Positions 32,662-41,449 are shown, counted from the first letter of the stretch. The stretch: 64,000 nt of DNA from Trebonia sp035294225 (GCA_035294225.1 DATGLH010000165.1:1-64000), one strand, 5' to 3'. Translations and numbers: made by a program. The notes: a model not told the origin generated them from the letters alone.

Positions 32662-33400
32662 GGAGCCTCCCCGGTCTGGACTCCCCGTCTGTCGCCGATC
32701 CGGCTCCAGAGTGCCTATCCCGCCGGTCCTTGGTGCCTGAGAGGTTCCGGGGAAGTGTTGCCCCTTCGGCGCCCTGCCCGCGCGGCGCGGTCAGGGTCTC
32801 TCCCGGCCGGGATAACTGGCTTAGGAGGCAGTCTAGCGGATCGGGAGCGGATAAGCCCGTCTTACGGGCCCGGCGCGTCGCGAGCTCGTCGGTCCCGGTC
32901 GCGATCAGGCCGTCCTCGGCGCGGACCGCGGGAAGCTCGGCCAGCTCACCCGCGACTTCCTGCCATACCCGGCCGAGCGCGATGCCGAACACGCCCTGGC
33001 CCCCGGCGAGCAGGTCCACCAGCTCGTCCGGCGAGGTGCACTCGTAGACGCTCACCCCGTCGCTCATCAGCGTGACCTGGGCGAGGTCCTCGGTACCGCG
33101 GTCGCGCAGGTGCCGCACCGCCGCCCTGATCTGCTGCAACGAGATGCCCGTGTCGAGGAGCCGCTTGACCACCTTGAGCACGAGGATGTCACGGAACCCG
33201 TACAGCCGCTGCGACCCCGACCCGTGCGCGGCGCGGACGCTCGGCTCGACCAGGCCGGTGCGCGCCCAGTAATCCAGCTGGCGGTAGGTGATGCCCGCCG
33301 CCGCGCAGGCCGTGGGACCCCGGTAGCCGATCTCGGCGTCGCAGTCGGAGAGCGCGCCCTGAAGAGCCCCGGACCCACCCTTTGATACCGACACGGCCAC
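32564..33400 (-). CDS. MerR-family regulator (second MerR of the GarA-gcvP block) with long extension
   Basis: The regulator itself is about residues 1-175: MerR HTH 'YRQLDYWARTGLVEPSVR' with a following wing 'RLYGFRDILVLKVVKRLLD', then a helical part with 'LMSDGVSVYECTSPDELVDLL' and 'GQGVFGIALGRVWQEV'. Homologues recalled from actinobacteria end soon after 'TDELATRRARKTG'. Here no stop occurs; the frame runs on about 100 codons of Arg/Ser-rich sequence through a hairpin (GCCCGT/ACGGGC, 32873-32887), the glycine riboswitch and 98 bases of gcvP. Either the stop codon was lost or there is a sequence error near 32860. Confidence 0.8.
   Translation of the reverse strand: MAVSVSKGGSGALQGALSDCDAEIGYRGPTACAAAGITYRQLDYWARTGLVEPSVRAAHGSGSQRLYGFRDILVLKVVKRLLDTGISLQQIRAAVRHLRDRGTEDLAQVTLMSDGVSVYECTSPDELVDLLAGGQGVFGIALGRVWQEVAGELAELPAVRAEDGLIATGTDELATRRARKTGLSAPDPLDCLLSQLSRPGETLTAPRGQGAEGATLPRNLSGTKDRRDRHSGAGSATDGESRPGRLRERRFVLFLGSSHRSVSRRAAGDARHARLFLP
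32705..32812 (-). ncRNA. Glycine riboswitch (single aptamer) upstream of gcvP
   Basis: On the minus strand the conserved glycine aptamer elements are in order: GGGAGAGACC, a GC-rich variable stem, GGCGCCGAAGGGGCAA, CCTCTCAGGCACCAAGGAC and a closing stem near GCACTCTGG. It ends about 45 bases before the gcvP start, so it probably controls translation or transcript completion in response to glycine. Only one aptamer is visible. It lies wholly inside the extended reading frame of the upstream MerR gene. Confidence 0.9.
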
Positions 33401-33536
33401 CTCCTGTGACTACCCCCGGCACTGGCACCGTAAGCCTCCCGGGGAGGCACGTCAACGATCACGCACGGCGAGTCGCGACATTGGCGGGCAAAAGCACCCC
33501 AGTTCGACCAGCGCCTCTACAAGCTCCGCGACCGTG

Positions 33537-34007
33537 TCACGTGGAGCGCCCGAAGTCCTCGGGCGAGATCGTGTCCAGGAACTCCCGGAACTTCTCGACC
33601 TCGTCCTCCTGCTCGTCCGGGATCGCCACGCCGGCCTCGTCGAGGATCTCGTCGGTCGCGAAGATCGCCGCGCCCGTGCGCAGCGCCAGTGCGATCGAGT
33701 CCGAGGGACGGGCACTGACCTCCGCCCCGTTCGAGAACACCAGGTCGGCGTAGAAGATCCCGTCCCGCAGCGCCGTGATGTTGACCGTGCGCAACTGCAC
33801 GTTCAGCACTTCGAGCACATCGCGGAACAGGTCGTGGGTCAACGGACGCAGCGATACCATGCCCTGCTGGGCGAAGGCGATCGCCGTCGCTTCCACCGCC
33901 CCGATCCAGATGGGCAGGTACCGGTCCCCCTGCGCCTCTTTCAGCAGGACGATCGGGCTGTTGGACGGCATCTCGACTCGGACGCCGACGACCTCCATCC
34001 GCCGCAC
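33537..34007 (-). CDS. DUF151 / bifunctional nuclease domain protein
   Basis: A protein of 156 residues with the family opening 'VVGVRVEMPSNSPIVLLKEA', the core 'YLPIWIGAVEATAIAFAQQG' and 'RPSDSIALALRTGAAIFATD', then an acidic tail. GTG 34007 is preferred because GGAG lies 5 bases upstream; ATG 33998 is an alternative. Its place between two MerR genes is conserved in actinobacteria (Rv1829 in Mycobacterium tuberculosis). Cellular role is poorly known. Confidence 0.85.
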   Translation of the reverse strand: MRRMEVVGVRVEMPSNSPIVLLKEAQGDRYLPIWIGAVEATAIAFAQQGMVSLRPLTHDLFRDVLEVLNVQLRTVNITALRDGIFYADLVFSNGAEVSARPSDSIALALRTGAAIFATDEILDEAGVAIPDEQEDEVEKFREFLDTISPEDFGRST

Positions 34008-34089
34008 TAGAGCTCCGTCCTCCCACACGCCGAGCGACGCTGAGCGACGCTAAGCGAACCAAATCACTCTTCTTGCCAAACTACACCCG

Positions 34090-34833
34090 CTACCGGCCGG
34101 ACGCCGAGCGGAGCCCCGGGGCTTCCCGTGGCACGGTAGGAGATGTACCCGCCGCGGGCCGCCCCGATGCCAGGCCGGCCTCGTTAAGTCCGTCTTCCAC
34201 CAAGGTAGCGTGCAGCCGGGCGATGTGCCCGGCGACGTCGCGCGCGGCCCGCAGCGCCGGCTCGCGGCTGCCCTTCTGCCGGGCCAGCGGCGCCACCACC
34301 TGCTCGACCAGGGAAACCTCGCGCTCAGCCGCCGCCTTGACCGCGCGCAAGTGCCGCGGCTGGATGCCGTACTCGCGCACCGCCACCGCCGCCCGGACCA
34401 CGGAGAGGGCCTGCGTCCCGTAGGTCCGCCCGTGGCGGACCAGCCCGTAGTCCTCGAGCTCGGCGAGGATCTCCTCGTCCGCGCCCGCCGCCTCGAGCAG
34501 TTCGCTGCGGGTCATCGCGACCGGCGGCGGCGCCGTGCCCGGACCGCCGCCGTCCAGGGCGGCAAGCCGCTCCTTGATCACCCGGAGCGGCAGGTACTCG
34601 TCCCGCTGCGCGGTGAGGATGAAACGCAGCCGCTCGATGTCGGCCGCCGCGAACCGGCGGTACCCGGATTCCGCGCGGGCGGGCCGGATGAGCCCCTCCG
34701 CCTCAAGGAAACGGATCTTCGACGGGCTGATATCGGGGAATTCCCCGCGCAGTTCGGCCAGCACCTGCCCGATCCCCACGCTGGCCCGGGCCGGCCCGCC
34801 GTGTGCGAACGCCGAGCGGTGACCGCCGGTCAT
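34090..34833 (-). CDS. ftsR: MerR-family regulator, FtsR type
   Basis: A protein of 247 residues with 'IGQVLAELRGEFPDISPSKI' and 'RFLEAEGLIRPARAESGYRR', the signature N-terminus of the FtsR group, and 'LRFILTAQRDEYLPLRVIKE' after it. FtsR regulates ftsZ and other division genes in corynebacteria (established for the family). It overlaps the FHA gene stop by 4 bases (ATGA). The C-terminal third is predicted helical and ends in a flexible tail. Confidence 0.85.
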   Translation of the reverse strand: MTGGHRSAFAHGGPARASVGIGQVLAELRGEFPDISPSKIRFLEAEGLIRPARAESGYRRFAAADIERLRFILTAQRDEYLPLRVIKERLAALDGGGPGTAPPPVAMTRSELLEAAGADEEILAELEDYGLVRHGRTYGTQALSVVRAAVAVREYGIQPRHLRAVKAAAEREVSLVEQVVAPLARQKGSREPALRAARDVAGHIARLHATLVEDGLNEAGLASGRPAAGTSPTVPREAPGLRSASGR

Positions 34834-35393
34834 GCGTAATCCTGCGCTCCAGGTCCGCGACGCCTGCCGAGCTCCGGGCTGCGGGTCAGGAACAGCAGCC
34901 GGAACTTGCCGATCTGCACCTCGTCGCCGCCGAACAACTCGGCCTCCTCGATCCGCTCCCGGTTCACGTAAGTGCCGTTCAGGCTACCGACGTCGCGGAC
35001 GATGAAGCGGTCGCCATGGCGGTAGAACTCCGCGTGCCGCCGGGACACCGTGACGTCGTCGAGGAAGATGTCGCTGTCCGGGTGGCGGCCGGTGCTGGTG
35101 AAGTCGTCGTCGAGCAGGAAGCGGCTGCCGGCGTTCGGACCGCGCAGCACGACGAGCAGCGCCGTCCCCGGGGGCAGCGAATCGACCGCCGAGAAGTCGG
35201 GCGACGGCTCGTCGGCGTAGTCCGGCTCGCCGCCGATCGGCGAGATCGTCGAGGTGGTCTCGCCCGGCCGCTCGGCACCCAGCACGCCCCAGCTGCCCGT
35301 GTCGGCGCGCAGCAGCGGGGCGCCGCAGTTGGAGCAGTACCTGGCCCCGTCCGGGTTCGGCCGGTTACACCGGGAACAGTACACACCTGGCAT
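34830..35393 (-). CDS. garA: GarA/OdhI-type FHA protein with N-terminal zinc ribbon
   Basis: About 187 residues from ATG 35393. A zinc ribbon 'YCSRCNRPNPDGARYCSNCG' is followed by 'ERPGETTSTISPIGG', matching the ETTS phosphorylation motif that Ser/Thr kinases use to switch GarA/OdhI, and an FHA domain ('GRHPDSDIFLDDVTVSRRHA', 'RDVGSLNGTYVNRERIE'). In relatives the phosphorylated form folds on itself; the open form restrains 2-oxoglutarate dehydrogenase and glutamate dehydrogenase. The zinc ribbon is as in Streptomyces-type members. ATG 35423 and 35441 are alternative starts. First gene of the FHA-MerR pair. Confidence 0.85.
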   Translation of the reverse strand: MPGVYCSRCNRPNPDGARYCSNCGAPLLRADTGSWGVLGAERPGETTSTISPIGGEPDYADEPSPDFSAVDSLPPGTALLVVLRGPNAGSRFLLDDDFTSTGRHPDSDIFLDDVTVSRRHAEFYRHGDRFIVRDVGSLNGTYVNRERIEEAELFGGDEVQIGKFRLLFLTRSPELGRRRGPGAQDYA

Positions 35394-35830
35394 GGCTCCG
35401 CCCGGCCTCCCCTCTCCTGGCATGGCCCCCTCGCGCAGCATCGCATCCGGCGACGTTGCCAACGGTACCTGTGCGGAGGGCTGCCGGTCCACGCGCCACG
35501 CAAACAGCCTGCGCAGGCCGCCCCTGTGCATGCCGTCCTGTTCGCGACGTTTCCGCCACACAGCCGCTTCACCTCCGGGTCACGCGCACGGCGCAAGCAT
35601 GCGATGCCCGCGGCCGGTCCCCTGTGCATCGCGAAATTCGCACGTCTGCGTAATTAACACAGATTACCTGAGCGCGGGGTCATAATCGGCCTGCTGTTAC
35701 CGGGATCGCACGCGCGCCCGCGGTGTTCGTCCCCGTCGCCGGCCGACGACCCGGCCTTACCGGGACAATCCCGGCGCCCGCTACCGGCCCGCGCCCGCCC
35801 CGCGGCGCCCGCCGGCTCACCTGCCTGCGC
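35394..35830. other. Intergenic, 437 bp
   Basis: Between two minus-strand genes. No gene is supported. An A/T-richer stretch at 35630-35690 (GCGTAATTAACACAGATTAC) is a likely promoter area for the FHA gene, but no clean -35/-10 pair can be chosen. Some of the right part may hold the terminator of the downstream mannose-pathway gene. Confidence 0.4.
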
Positions 35831-38329
35831 CTACTGATCCGCCTGTTCCACCACCGCCGCCCACTCGTCGAGCAACAGCTGGGCGGAATCGGCGTCGGCG
35901 CCCTCCGCCCACAGGTGGGTCACCGCGTCGGCCGGATCCGGCAGCACCAGCACCCAGCCCCGGTCCCCGTCCACGATGCGCACCCCGTCCGTCGTGTCGA
36001 CCGGCCGGTTCCCGGCCGCCTCCACCACGGTCCGCATCACGCTGCCCTTGGCCGCCCAGGGGGTGGGTATGGAGCGGCGCAGCAGGTGCGCCTGCGGGAT
36101 CCGCGCGTCGATCTGGCTCAGCGTCAGCCGGGTCCGCGCCACCAGGCCGAGCAGCCGCACGAAGGCGGCGATGCCGTCGATGGTGCGCCCGAACTCGGGC
36201 ACCACGAACCCGCCGCGCCCGTCCGCCGCGAAGATCACGTCGTCGCCCGCCGCCGCGTTGGTCAGCGCGTCCATGGACGTCGGGGTCCAGGACACCTGCA
36301 CGCCGTGGAACCGGCAGACCTGCTCGGCCACCCGGGTCGTGGTCACCGGCAGCGCCACCCGGCCGTGCCGCCGCTCGGCGGCCACCAGGTCGAGCACCAC
36401 GAGCAGCGCGCGCTCGTCGCTGACCAGCGCTCCCTTCTCGTCGACCAGCTGGATCCGCTCCCCCACGGGGTCGAACCGGACGCCGAAGGCCGCCTTGGAG
36501 GAGGAGACGACCTCCGCCAGGCGCTGCATCCCGGCCCGCTGCTGCGCGACGGTCTGCGTCGGCGTCACCTCGTCGAGCCGGTTGTTCAGCGTGTGCACCT
36601 CGACGTCGATCCGGCCCAGCAGGGTGGGCAGGACCAGCGACACGGTCCCGCCGGCGCAGTCCGCGACCACCTTCAGGCCCGCGCCGCGCACCCCGCTGAG
36701 ATCGACGCTGCGCAGCAGCTCGTGGTTGTACCACTCGACGACGCGCGGCGGGTAGGAGAGCTCGGCGATCTCGCCGGGGAACGCCCGCCGGAACTCCTGC
36801 CGGGAGAAGACCCGCTCCAGCCGGCGCTGCGCCGCCTGGGAGAGCTCGGCCCCGCGCTCGTCGAGGAAGATGATGTCGATCGACTGGGTGTCGCCGGGGG
36901 TGGTGCGCAGCGCGATGCCGCCGCTGTAGTCGCCGCGGGCGGTCTCGAACCGCGCGACCGGCAGCGGCAGCGCCTCCAGGTCCACCACGTTGATCGCGGA
37001 GGCGTTCAGGGCCCCCTGCACGGCCCGCTTGAGCGTCCGGGCCGCCCGGGACACGTCGCGCGACGTGGTCACGGTTGACCCCTTCTTCAGCATGGTCGCG
37101 TACGCGGACGCCAGCCGGACGCACAGCTCGGGCGTGACCTCGACGTTGATCAGCCCGGACACGCCTCGCTGGCCGAACAGGGTCCGCTGCCCGCGCGATT
37201 CCCAGATCACCGAGTTGTTGACGACGGCGCCGGCCTCGATGGTCTTGAACGGGTAGACCTTCACCCCGGCCGAGATGTACGCCTCCGGCTCGATCACGCA
37301 CTCGTCGCCGACGACCGCGGTCTCCTCGATCCGCGCCAGCCGCATCACGTCGGTGTTCTTGCCGACGACACAGCCGCGCAGCGTGGTGCCCTGGCCGACG
37401 AACACGTTGTTGTGCACCACCGCGCGGTGGATGAACGCGCCCTCCTTGACCACCACGTTGGCGCCGATCACGCTGTACTCGCGCAGGTGCGCGCCCGCCT
37501 CGATCTTCGCGTAGTCGCCGATGCACAGCGGCCCGGTCAGCACCGCGTCCGGGTCCACGTCGGCGCCCTCGGCGACCCACACCCCCGGGGAGACCTCGAA
37601 CCCGGCGATGTCGGTGTCCACCCTCCTGCTGAGCACGTCGGCCTGCGCTTTCAGGTAGCTCTCCAGCGTGCCGACGTCTTCCCAGTACCGGTCGGACACA
37701 TAGCCGAACAGCGGCGCGCCGCGCGCGAGCAGCTTGGGGAACACGTCGTGCGACCAGTCCACGGACTCCTTCGGCGAGACCTCGGCGAGAACCTCCGGCT
37801 CCATGATGTAGACGCCGGTGTTCACCGTGTCGGAGAACACCTGGCCCCACGTCGGCTTCTCAAGGAACCGCTGGATCCGCCCGTCCTCGTCCGCGATGAC
37901 GATGCCGAATTCCAGGGGGTCGGGCACCCGGGTCAGCCCCACGGTGACGAGCGCGCCATTCTCCTTGTGAAACCGGACCATCTCCGAGAGGTCCATATCG
38001 GTGAGCGCGTCCCCGGAAATCACCAGGAACGCGTCGTCCCTGAGCGCGTCCTCGGCGTTCTTCACGCTGCCAGCGGTGCCGAGCGGCATTTCCTCGGTCG
38101 CGTACTGCAAGGACATGCCCACGTCCTCGCCGTCGCCGAAATAGTTGCGCACAAGCGCCGCGAGGAACTGCACGGTGACGACGGTCTCCTTGAACCCGTG
38201 CTTCTTGAGCAGGCGCAGGACGTGCTCCATGATCGGCCGGTTGGCGACCGGCAGCAGCGGCTTGGGCTGGTTTGCGGTCATCGGGCGAAGCCGGGTGCCC
38301 TCGCCGCCTGCCATGACGACAGCCTTCAA
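35831..38329 (-). CDS. Mannose-1-phosphate guanylyltransferase / phosphomannomutase-like fusion
   Basis: About 832 residues. Residues 1-240: nucleotidyltransferase ('AVVMAGGEGTRLRPMT', 'VISGDALTDMDL', 'GFVSDRYWEDVGT' type site). Residues about 245-370: left-handed beta-helix hexapeptide repeats. Residues about 380-832: phosphohexomutase-fold region, but the phosphoserine loop (TASHNP in true mutases) reads 'GGIALRTTPGDTQSID', without the Ser-His pair, so mutase activity is doubtful. The TTG start at 38329 overlaps the upstream stop (TTGA). The gene is conserved beside a CDP-alcohol phosphatidyltransferase in streptomycetes. It supplies GDP-mannose or another NDP-sugar. Confidence 0.85.
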   Translation of the reverse strand: MKAVVMAGGEGTRLRPMTANQPKPLLPVANRPIMEHVLRLLKKHGFKETVVTVQFLAALVRNYFGDGEDVGMSLQYATEEMPLGTAGSVKNAEDALRDDAFLVISGDALTDMDLSEMVRFHKENGALVTVGLTRVPDPLEFGIVIADEDGRIQRFLEKPTWGQVFSDTVNTGVYIMEPEVLAEVSPKESVDWSHDVFPKLLARGAPLFGYVSDRYWEDVGTLESYLKAQADVLSRRVDTDIAGFEVSPGVWVAEGADVDPDAVLTGPLCIGDYAKIEAGAHLREYSVIGANVVVKEGAFIHRAVVHNNVFVGQGTTLRGCVVGKNTDVMRLARIEETAVVGDECVIEPEAYISAGVKVYPFKTIEAGAVVNNSVIWESRGQRTLFGQRGVSGLINVEVTPELCVRLASAYATMLKKGSTVTTSRDVSRAARTLKRAVQGALNASAINVVDLEALPLPVARFETARGDYSGGIALRTTPGDTQSIDIIFLDERGAELSQAAQRRLERVFSRQEFRRAFPGEIAELSYPPRVVEWYNHELLRSVDLSGVRGAGLKVVADCAGGTVSLVLPTLLGRIDVEVHTLNNRLDEVTPTQTVAQQRAGMQRLAEVVSSSKAAFGVRFDPVGERIQLVDEKGALVSDERALLVVLDLVAAERRHGRVALPVTTTRVAEQVCRFHGVQVSWTPTSMDALTNAAAGDDVIFAADGRGGFVVPEFGRTIDGIAAFVRLLGLVARTRLTLSQIDARIPQAHLLRRSIPTPWAAKGSVMRTVVEAAGNRPVDTTDGVRIVDGDRGWVLVLPDPADAVTHLWAEGADADSAQLLLDEWAAVVEQADQ

Positions 38330-38904
38330 GACGCAGCCGCTCCTTTCACCAGGTCCCTTACTTGGGTGAGATACAACACCGCCGCCCACCAGTACAAGGC
38401 CGTACCCCATATGGCAAAGGCCCACCCGAACACGCGGACGATTTCCGCCGCCGGACCGCCATGCGCACCGAGGAACAAAAGCGGGAAAGCGTACATAAGG
38501 CATAGCGTGGCCGCCTTGCCGACGAAGCTGACGTGCAGCGCGGAATAGGGGGTGCGCTGTCTCAGGGCAAGCAGGGCGATCCCCACGCAGAGCTCGCGCC
38601 CCGCGAGCGCGCCGAACAGCCACCAGGGGATGATCCCGCGGATCGCCAGGGCGATGATCGTGGCGGCGATGTAGAGCCGGTCCGCGGCCGGGTCGAGCAG
38701 CTGGCCGAGCCGGCTCGCCTGGTTGAGCATCCGGGCCAGCTTCCCGTCGAGCCAGTCGCTCAGGCCGGCCGCGGCGAGGATCCCGACCGCGATGAGGTCG
38801 GTTCGCGTGGTCCGCGGGCCGATGACCAGCCACAAGAACACGGGCACGCCGGCCAGCCGGGCAGCGCTCAGCGCGTTCGGCCAGGTAACGATCCGGTCGC
38901 CCAC
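38326..38904 (-). CDS. CDP-alcohol phosphatidyltransferase family protein
   Basis: A protein of 192 residues with several membrane helices and the family signature 'DWLDGKLARMLNQASRLGQ' continuing to 'LLDPAADR', giving D-G-x2-A-R-x8-G-x3-D-x3-D. It transfers a phosphatidyl group from CDP-diacylglycerol to an alcohol such as glycerol-3-phosphate or inositol phosphate. GTG start at 38904. Co-transcribed with the sugar nucleotidyltransferase fusion through a TTGA overlap. Confidence 0.9.
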   Translation of the reverse strand: MGDRIVTWPNALSAARLAGVPVFLWLVIGPRTTRTDLIAVGILAAAGLSDWLDGKLARMLNQASRLGQLLDPAADRLYIAATIIALAIRGIIPWWLFGALAGRELCVGIALLALRQRTPYSALHVSFVGKAATLCLMYAFPLLFLGAHGGPAAEIVRVFGWAFAIWGTALYWWAAVLYLTQVRDLVKGAAAS

Positions 38905-39051
38905 GCTGCGATCTTAATGGAGCAGGATGCCCGCCCCGGGATCGGGTGGCATACTAAGCCGGTTAATCCGCGGCAAAACCGGCGAAGGACGCTATCCGTT
39001 CGGAATCGCATTGAACAGCTCCCGGACGGACGGCGCTCACCGGATCGCCCG

Positions 39052-39321
39052 CTAGCCGCCGACCCGGGTCGCCTCGCCGAGGATGGCGATGAGCGCCGCC
39101 ACCGCCTCCTCGGCGTCCGGCCCGTCGGCGGACACCGTGACCCGCTGCCCGCTGGTCGCGCCCAGGCCCATCACGCCGAGCACGCTCTTGGCGTCCACCG
39201 TGCGGCCGCCGGCCGTCACCGACACCGCCGACGCGAACCGCCCGGCCGCGACGGCCAGCGCACCCGCCGGGCGGGCGTGCAGGTCGCCGGACAGCGTGAT
39301 CGACTCAGAGCTTGCGGGCAC
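39052..39321 (-). CDS. ptsH: HPr phosphocarrier protein
   Basis: A protein of 89 residues with the HPr active site 'LHARPAGALAVAAGRF' (His in the His-Ala-Arg-Pro motif) and the central 'VDAKSVLGVMGLGATSGQRV'; the residue at the usual Ser46 region is Ser in AKSVLG. It overlaps the dhaM stop by 17 bases and should hand phosphate from enzyme I to DhaM. GTG start. Confidence 0.9.
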   Translation of the reverse strand: MPASSESITLSGDLHARPAGALAVAAGRFASAVSVTAGGRTVDAKSVLGVMGLGATSGQRVTVSADGPDAEEAVAALIAILGEATRVGG

Positions 39322-39694
39322 GCCACGCCTCCTCCGCGGCCTTGGCGACCGCCGTCAGGTCCGCGCCCGCGGCGGCGGCCACGGTGGCCGCCACCGCGCC
39401 CTCGACGAACGGCGCGTCCGCGAGCGTCACTGCCAGGTCCGGCACCTCCTCGATCAGCGCCCGCACGGTGAGGACCGCGCTGCCCAGGTCGGGAAGCACG
39501 ACCACGCCCGCGCCGCCGTCCGCGAGGCGCAGCGCCCGCTCTACCTTCGCCGCGCTGGTGCCGAGGCCGCCGTCGTCGGTGCCGCCGGCGGCGATCACCG
39601 TGACGGTTCCCCCGCCGACCTGCGCGGCCAGGTCCGCCGCCCCCTCGGCGAGCCGGACGCTGTGCGAGACCAGCACGATCCCTACCTGTGGCAT
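39305..39694 (-). CDS. dhaM: PTS-dependent dihydroxyacetone kinase phosphotransferase subunit DhaM (EIIA-like)
   Basis: A protein of 129 residues of the EIIA-mannose fold: 'GIVLVSHSVRLAEGAADLAAQ' with the phosphorylated His in VSHS, and 'AGGTDDGGLGTSAAKV' after it. It lacks the HPr and EI domains of the E. coli DhaM, which fits a separate HPr gene next to it. It re-phosphorylates the ADP bound to DhaL. Confidence 0.9.
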   Translation of the reverse strand: MPQVGIVLVSHSVRLAEGAADLAAQVGGGTVTVIAAGGTDDGGLGTSAAKVERALRLADGGAGVVVLPDLGSAVLTVRALIEEVPDLAVTLADAPFVEGAVAATVAAAAGADLTAVAKAAEEAWRARKL

Positions 39695-39815
39695 GGCACG
39701 TCCTGAATGTTGCCCGGCATTGCTGAGCAGGTGACGCGGGCTGGACGGGTGCCGTGATCCGGCCGGCGCGCCGCCCAGGTCCTCGTCCTCCCCGGCTCCC
39801 GTCCCCGGCAGGCGG

Positions 39816-40451
39816 TCATCGCGCCCCGGTCTCCCGCGCTACCGTGTCCCGGAGAGCGGCCAGGATCAGCGCGGTGGACGCCGCGCCCGGGTCCTCGTGG
39901 CCGATGCTGCGCGGGCCGAGATAGGAAGCCCGGCCCTTGCGCGCCTCCATCGGGACGGTGGCCGCCGCGCCTGCTGCCGCGGCCTCGGCGAGGGCGGCCA
40001 GGGCGTCGCCCGCCGCCGCCCCCTCCGCGACCGCCTTGCCGAACGCCCGGATGGCCGGGGCGAGCGCGTCGACCATGGTCTTGTCTCCCTCGCGGGCCGC
40101 GCCGAGCTGCTGCACGCCCGCCAGCGCCGCCTCCAGGGCGCGCCCGAGCTCGGGCAGGCCGACCTCGGGTGCGGTCCCGAGAGCCTTGCCGGCACGGCGG
40201 AAGGCCATCCCGTACAGCGGCCCGGAGGCGCCGCCCACCGTGGAGATCAGCGTGCTGCCCGTGACGGTGAGCACCGCCCCCGGGGTCGCCGCCCCCTCGA
40301 TCGCGGCGGTCACGGCGGCGAAGCCGCGGGTCATGTTTATCCCGTGGTCGGCGTCGCCGATCGCCGCGTCCAGCTGGGTGAGGTGGTCGCGGTTGGCCTC
40401 GATCACCTCGCCGGCGACGCGGATCCACGCGCGGAAGACTGCGGTGTCCAT
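39816..40451 (-). CDS. dhaL: Dihydroxyacetone kinase subunit DhaL
   Basis: A protein of 211 residues with 'LDAAIGDADHGINMTRGF' (Asp cluster binding Mg-ADP), 'ISTVGGASGPLYGMAFRRAG', 'REGDKTMVDALAPA' and the final 'GPRSIGHEDPGAASTALIL'. It holds the nucleotide that transfers phosphate to dihydroxyacetone on DhaK. Lies 5 bases after the dhaK stop. Confidence 0.95.
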   Translation of the reverse strand: MDTAVFRAWIRVAGEVIEANRDHLTQLDAAIGDADHGINMTRGFAAVTAAIEGAATPGAVLTVTGSTLISTVGGASGPLYGMAFRRAGKALGTAPEVGLPELGRALEAALAGVQQLGAAREGDKTMVDALAPAIRAFGKAVAEGAAAGDALAALAEAAAAGAAATVPMEARKGRASYLGPRSIGHEDPGAASTALILAALRDTVARETGAR

Positions 40452-40456
40452 GGAAG

Positions 40457-41449
40457 CTAGCGTCCCCACCTCAGCCCGGGCGTTTCCACCGGCGCGTCCC
40501 ACAGCCTGGTCAGCTGCCCGGTCAGGCGGCAGACCGTGACCGAGAACCCCTGCATCTCCAGGCTGGTGATGTAGTTGCCGACGAGGTTGCGGGCGATCCG
40601 GCCGCCGCGCGCCCGGATGTACTCGCGGACCTCGTGGAACATGAGGTACAGCTCGATGAGCGGCGTGCCGCCCATGCCGTTGACCATGACGAGCAGGTCC
40701 CCGTCCAGCGGGATGTCCGCGCCGATCGCGTCCAGCGCGACCGCCGCGAGCTCGCGCGCGGACCGCATCGGGCCGCGCGTCCGGCCCGGCTCGCCGTGGA
40801 TGCCGATGCCGAGTTCGACCTCCGAGTCGCCCAGCTCGAAGGTCGGCTTGCCGGCCGCCGGGGTGATGCACGGGCTGAGCGCGATCCCGAACGACCGGGA
40901 CCGCTCGTTCACCTCCCGTGCCACCGCGGCGACGGAGGCGAGGTCGGCGCCCTCTTCGGCGAGCGCGCCGGCGATCTTCTCCACGAACACGGTGGCGCCG
41001 ACGCCGCGGCGTCCCGCGGTGTAGAGGGAGTCCACGACCGCCACATCGTCGTTGACGATCACGCTGGCGACCTCGATGTCCTCATCTTCGGCCAGCTCGG
41101 CGGCCATCTGGAAGTTGAGCACGTCGCCGGTGTAGTTCTTCACGATGTGCAGCACGCCGGCGCCGCCGCTGACCGCCCGCGTGGCCAGCAGCATCTGGTC
41201 GGGCACCGGTGAGGTGAACACCTCGCCGGGGCAGGCGGCGTCGAGCATGCCGTAGCCGACGAACCCGCCGTGCAGCGGCTCGTGCCCGGACCCGCCGCCG
41301 GACACCAGCCCGACCTTGCCGGCTGTCGGGCCGCTGGCCCGCAGGATGACCTTGTTTTCCACGTCCACCCGCAGCTCCGGGTGCGCGGCGGCCAGGCCGG
41401 CCAGCGCGTCGGTGACTACGGTGTCTGCCGAGTTGATCAGTTTTTTCAT
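40457..41449 (-). CDS. dhaK: Dihydroxyacetone kinase subunit DhaK
   Basis: A protein of 330 residues. 'GLVSGGGSGHEPLHGGFVG' includes the substrate-binding His region, 'IVKNYTGDVLNFQMAAELA' and 'GIGIHGEPGR' carries the second His near the active centre. The enzyme phosphorylates dihydroxyacetone with phosphoenolpyruvate as the original donor through EI-HPr-DhaM-DhaL. It is the first gene of the dha operon on the minus strand. Confidence 0.95.
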   Translation of the reverse strand: MKKLINSADTVVTDALAGLAAAHPELRVDVENKVILRASGPTAGKVGLVSGGGSGHEPLHGGFVGYGMLDAACPGEVFTSPVPDQMLLATRAVSGGAGVLHIVKNYTGDVLNFQMAAELAEDEDIEVASVIVNDDVAVVDSLYTAGRRGVGATVFVEKIAGALAEEGADLASVAAVAREVNERSRSFGIALSPCITPAAGKPTFELGDSEVELGIGIHGEPGRTRGPMRSARELAAVALDAIGADIPLDGDLLVMVNGMGGTPLIELYLMFHEVREYIRARGGRIARNLVGNYITSLEMQGFSVTVCRLTGQLTRLWDAPVETPGLRWGR

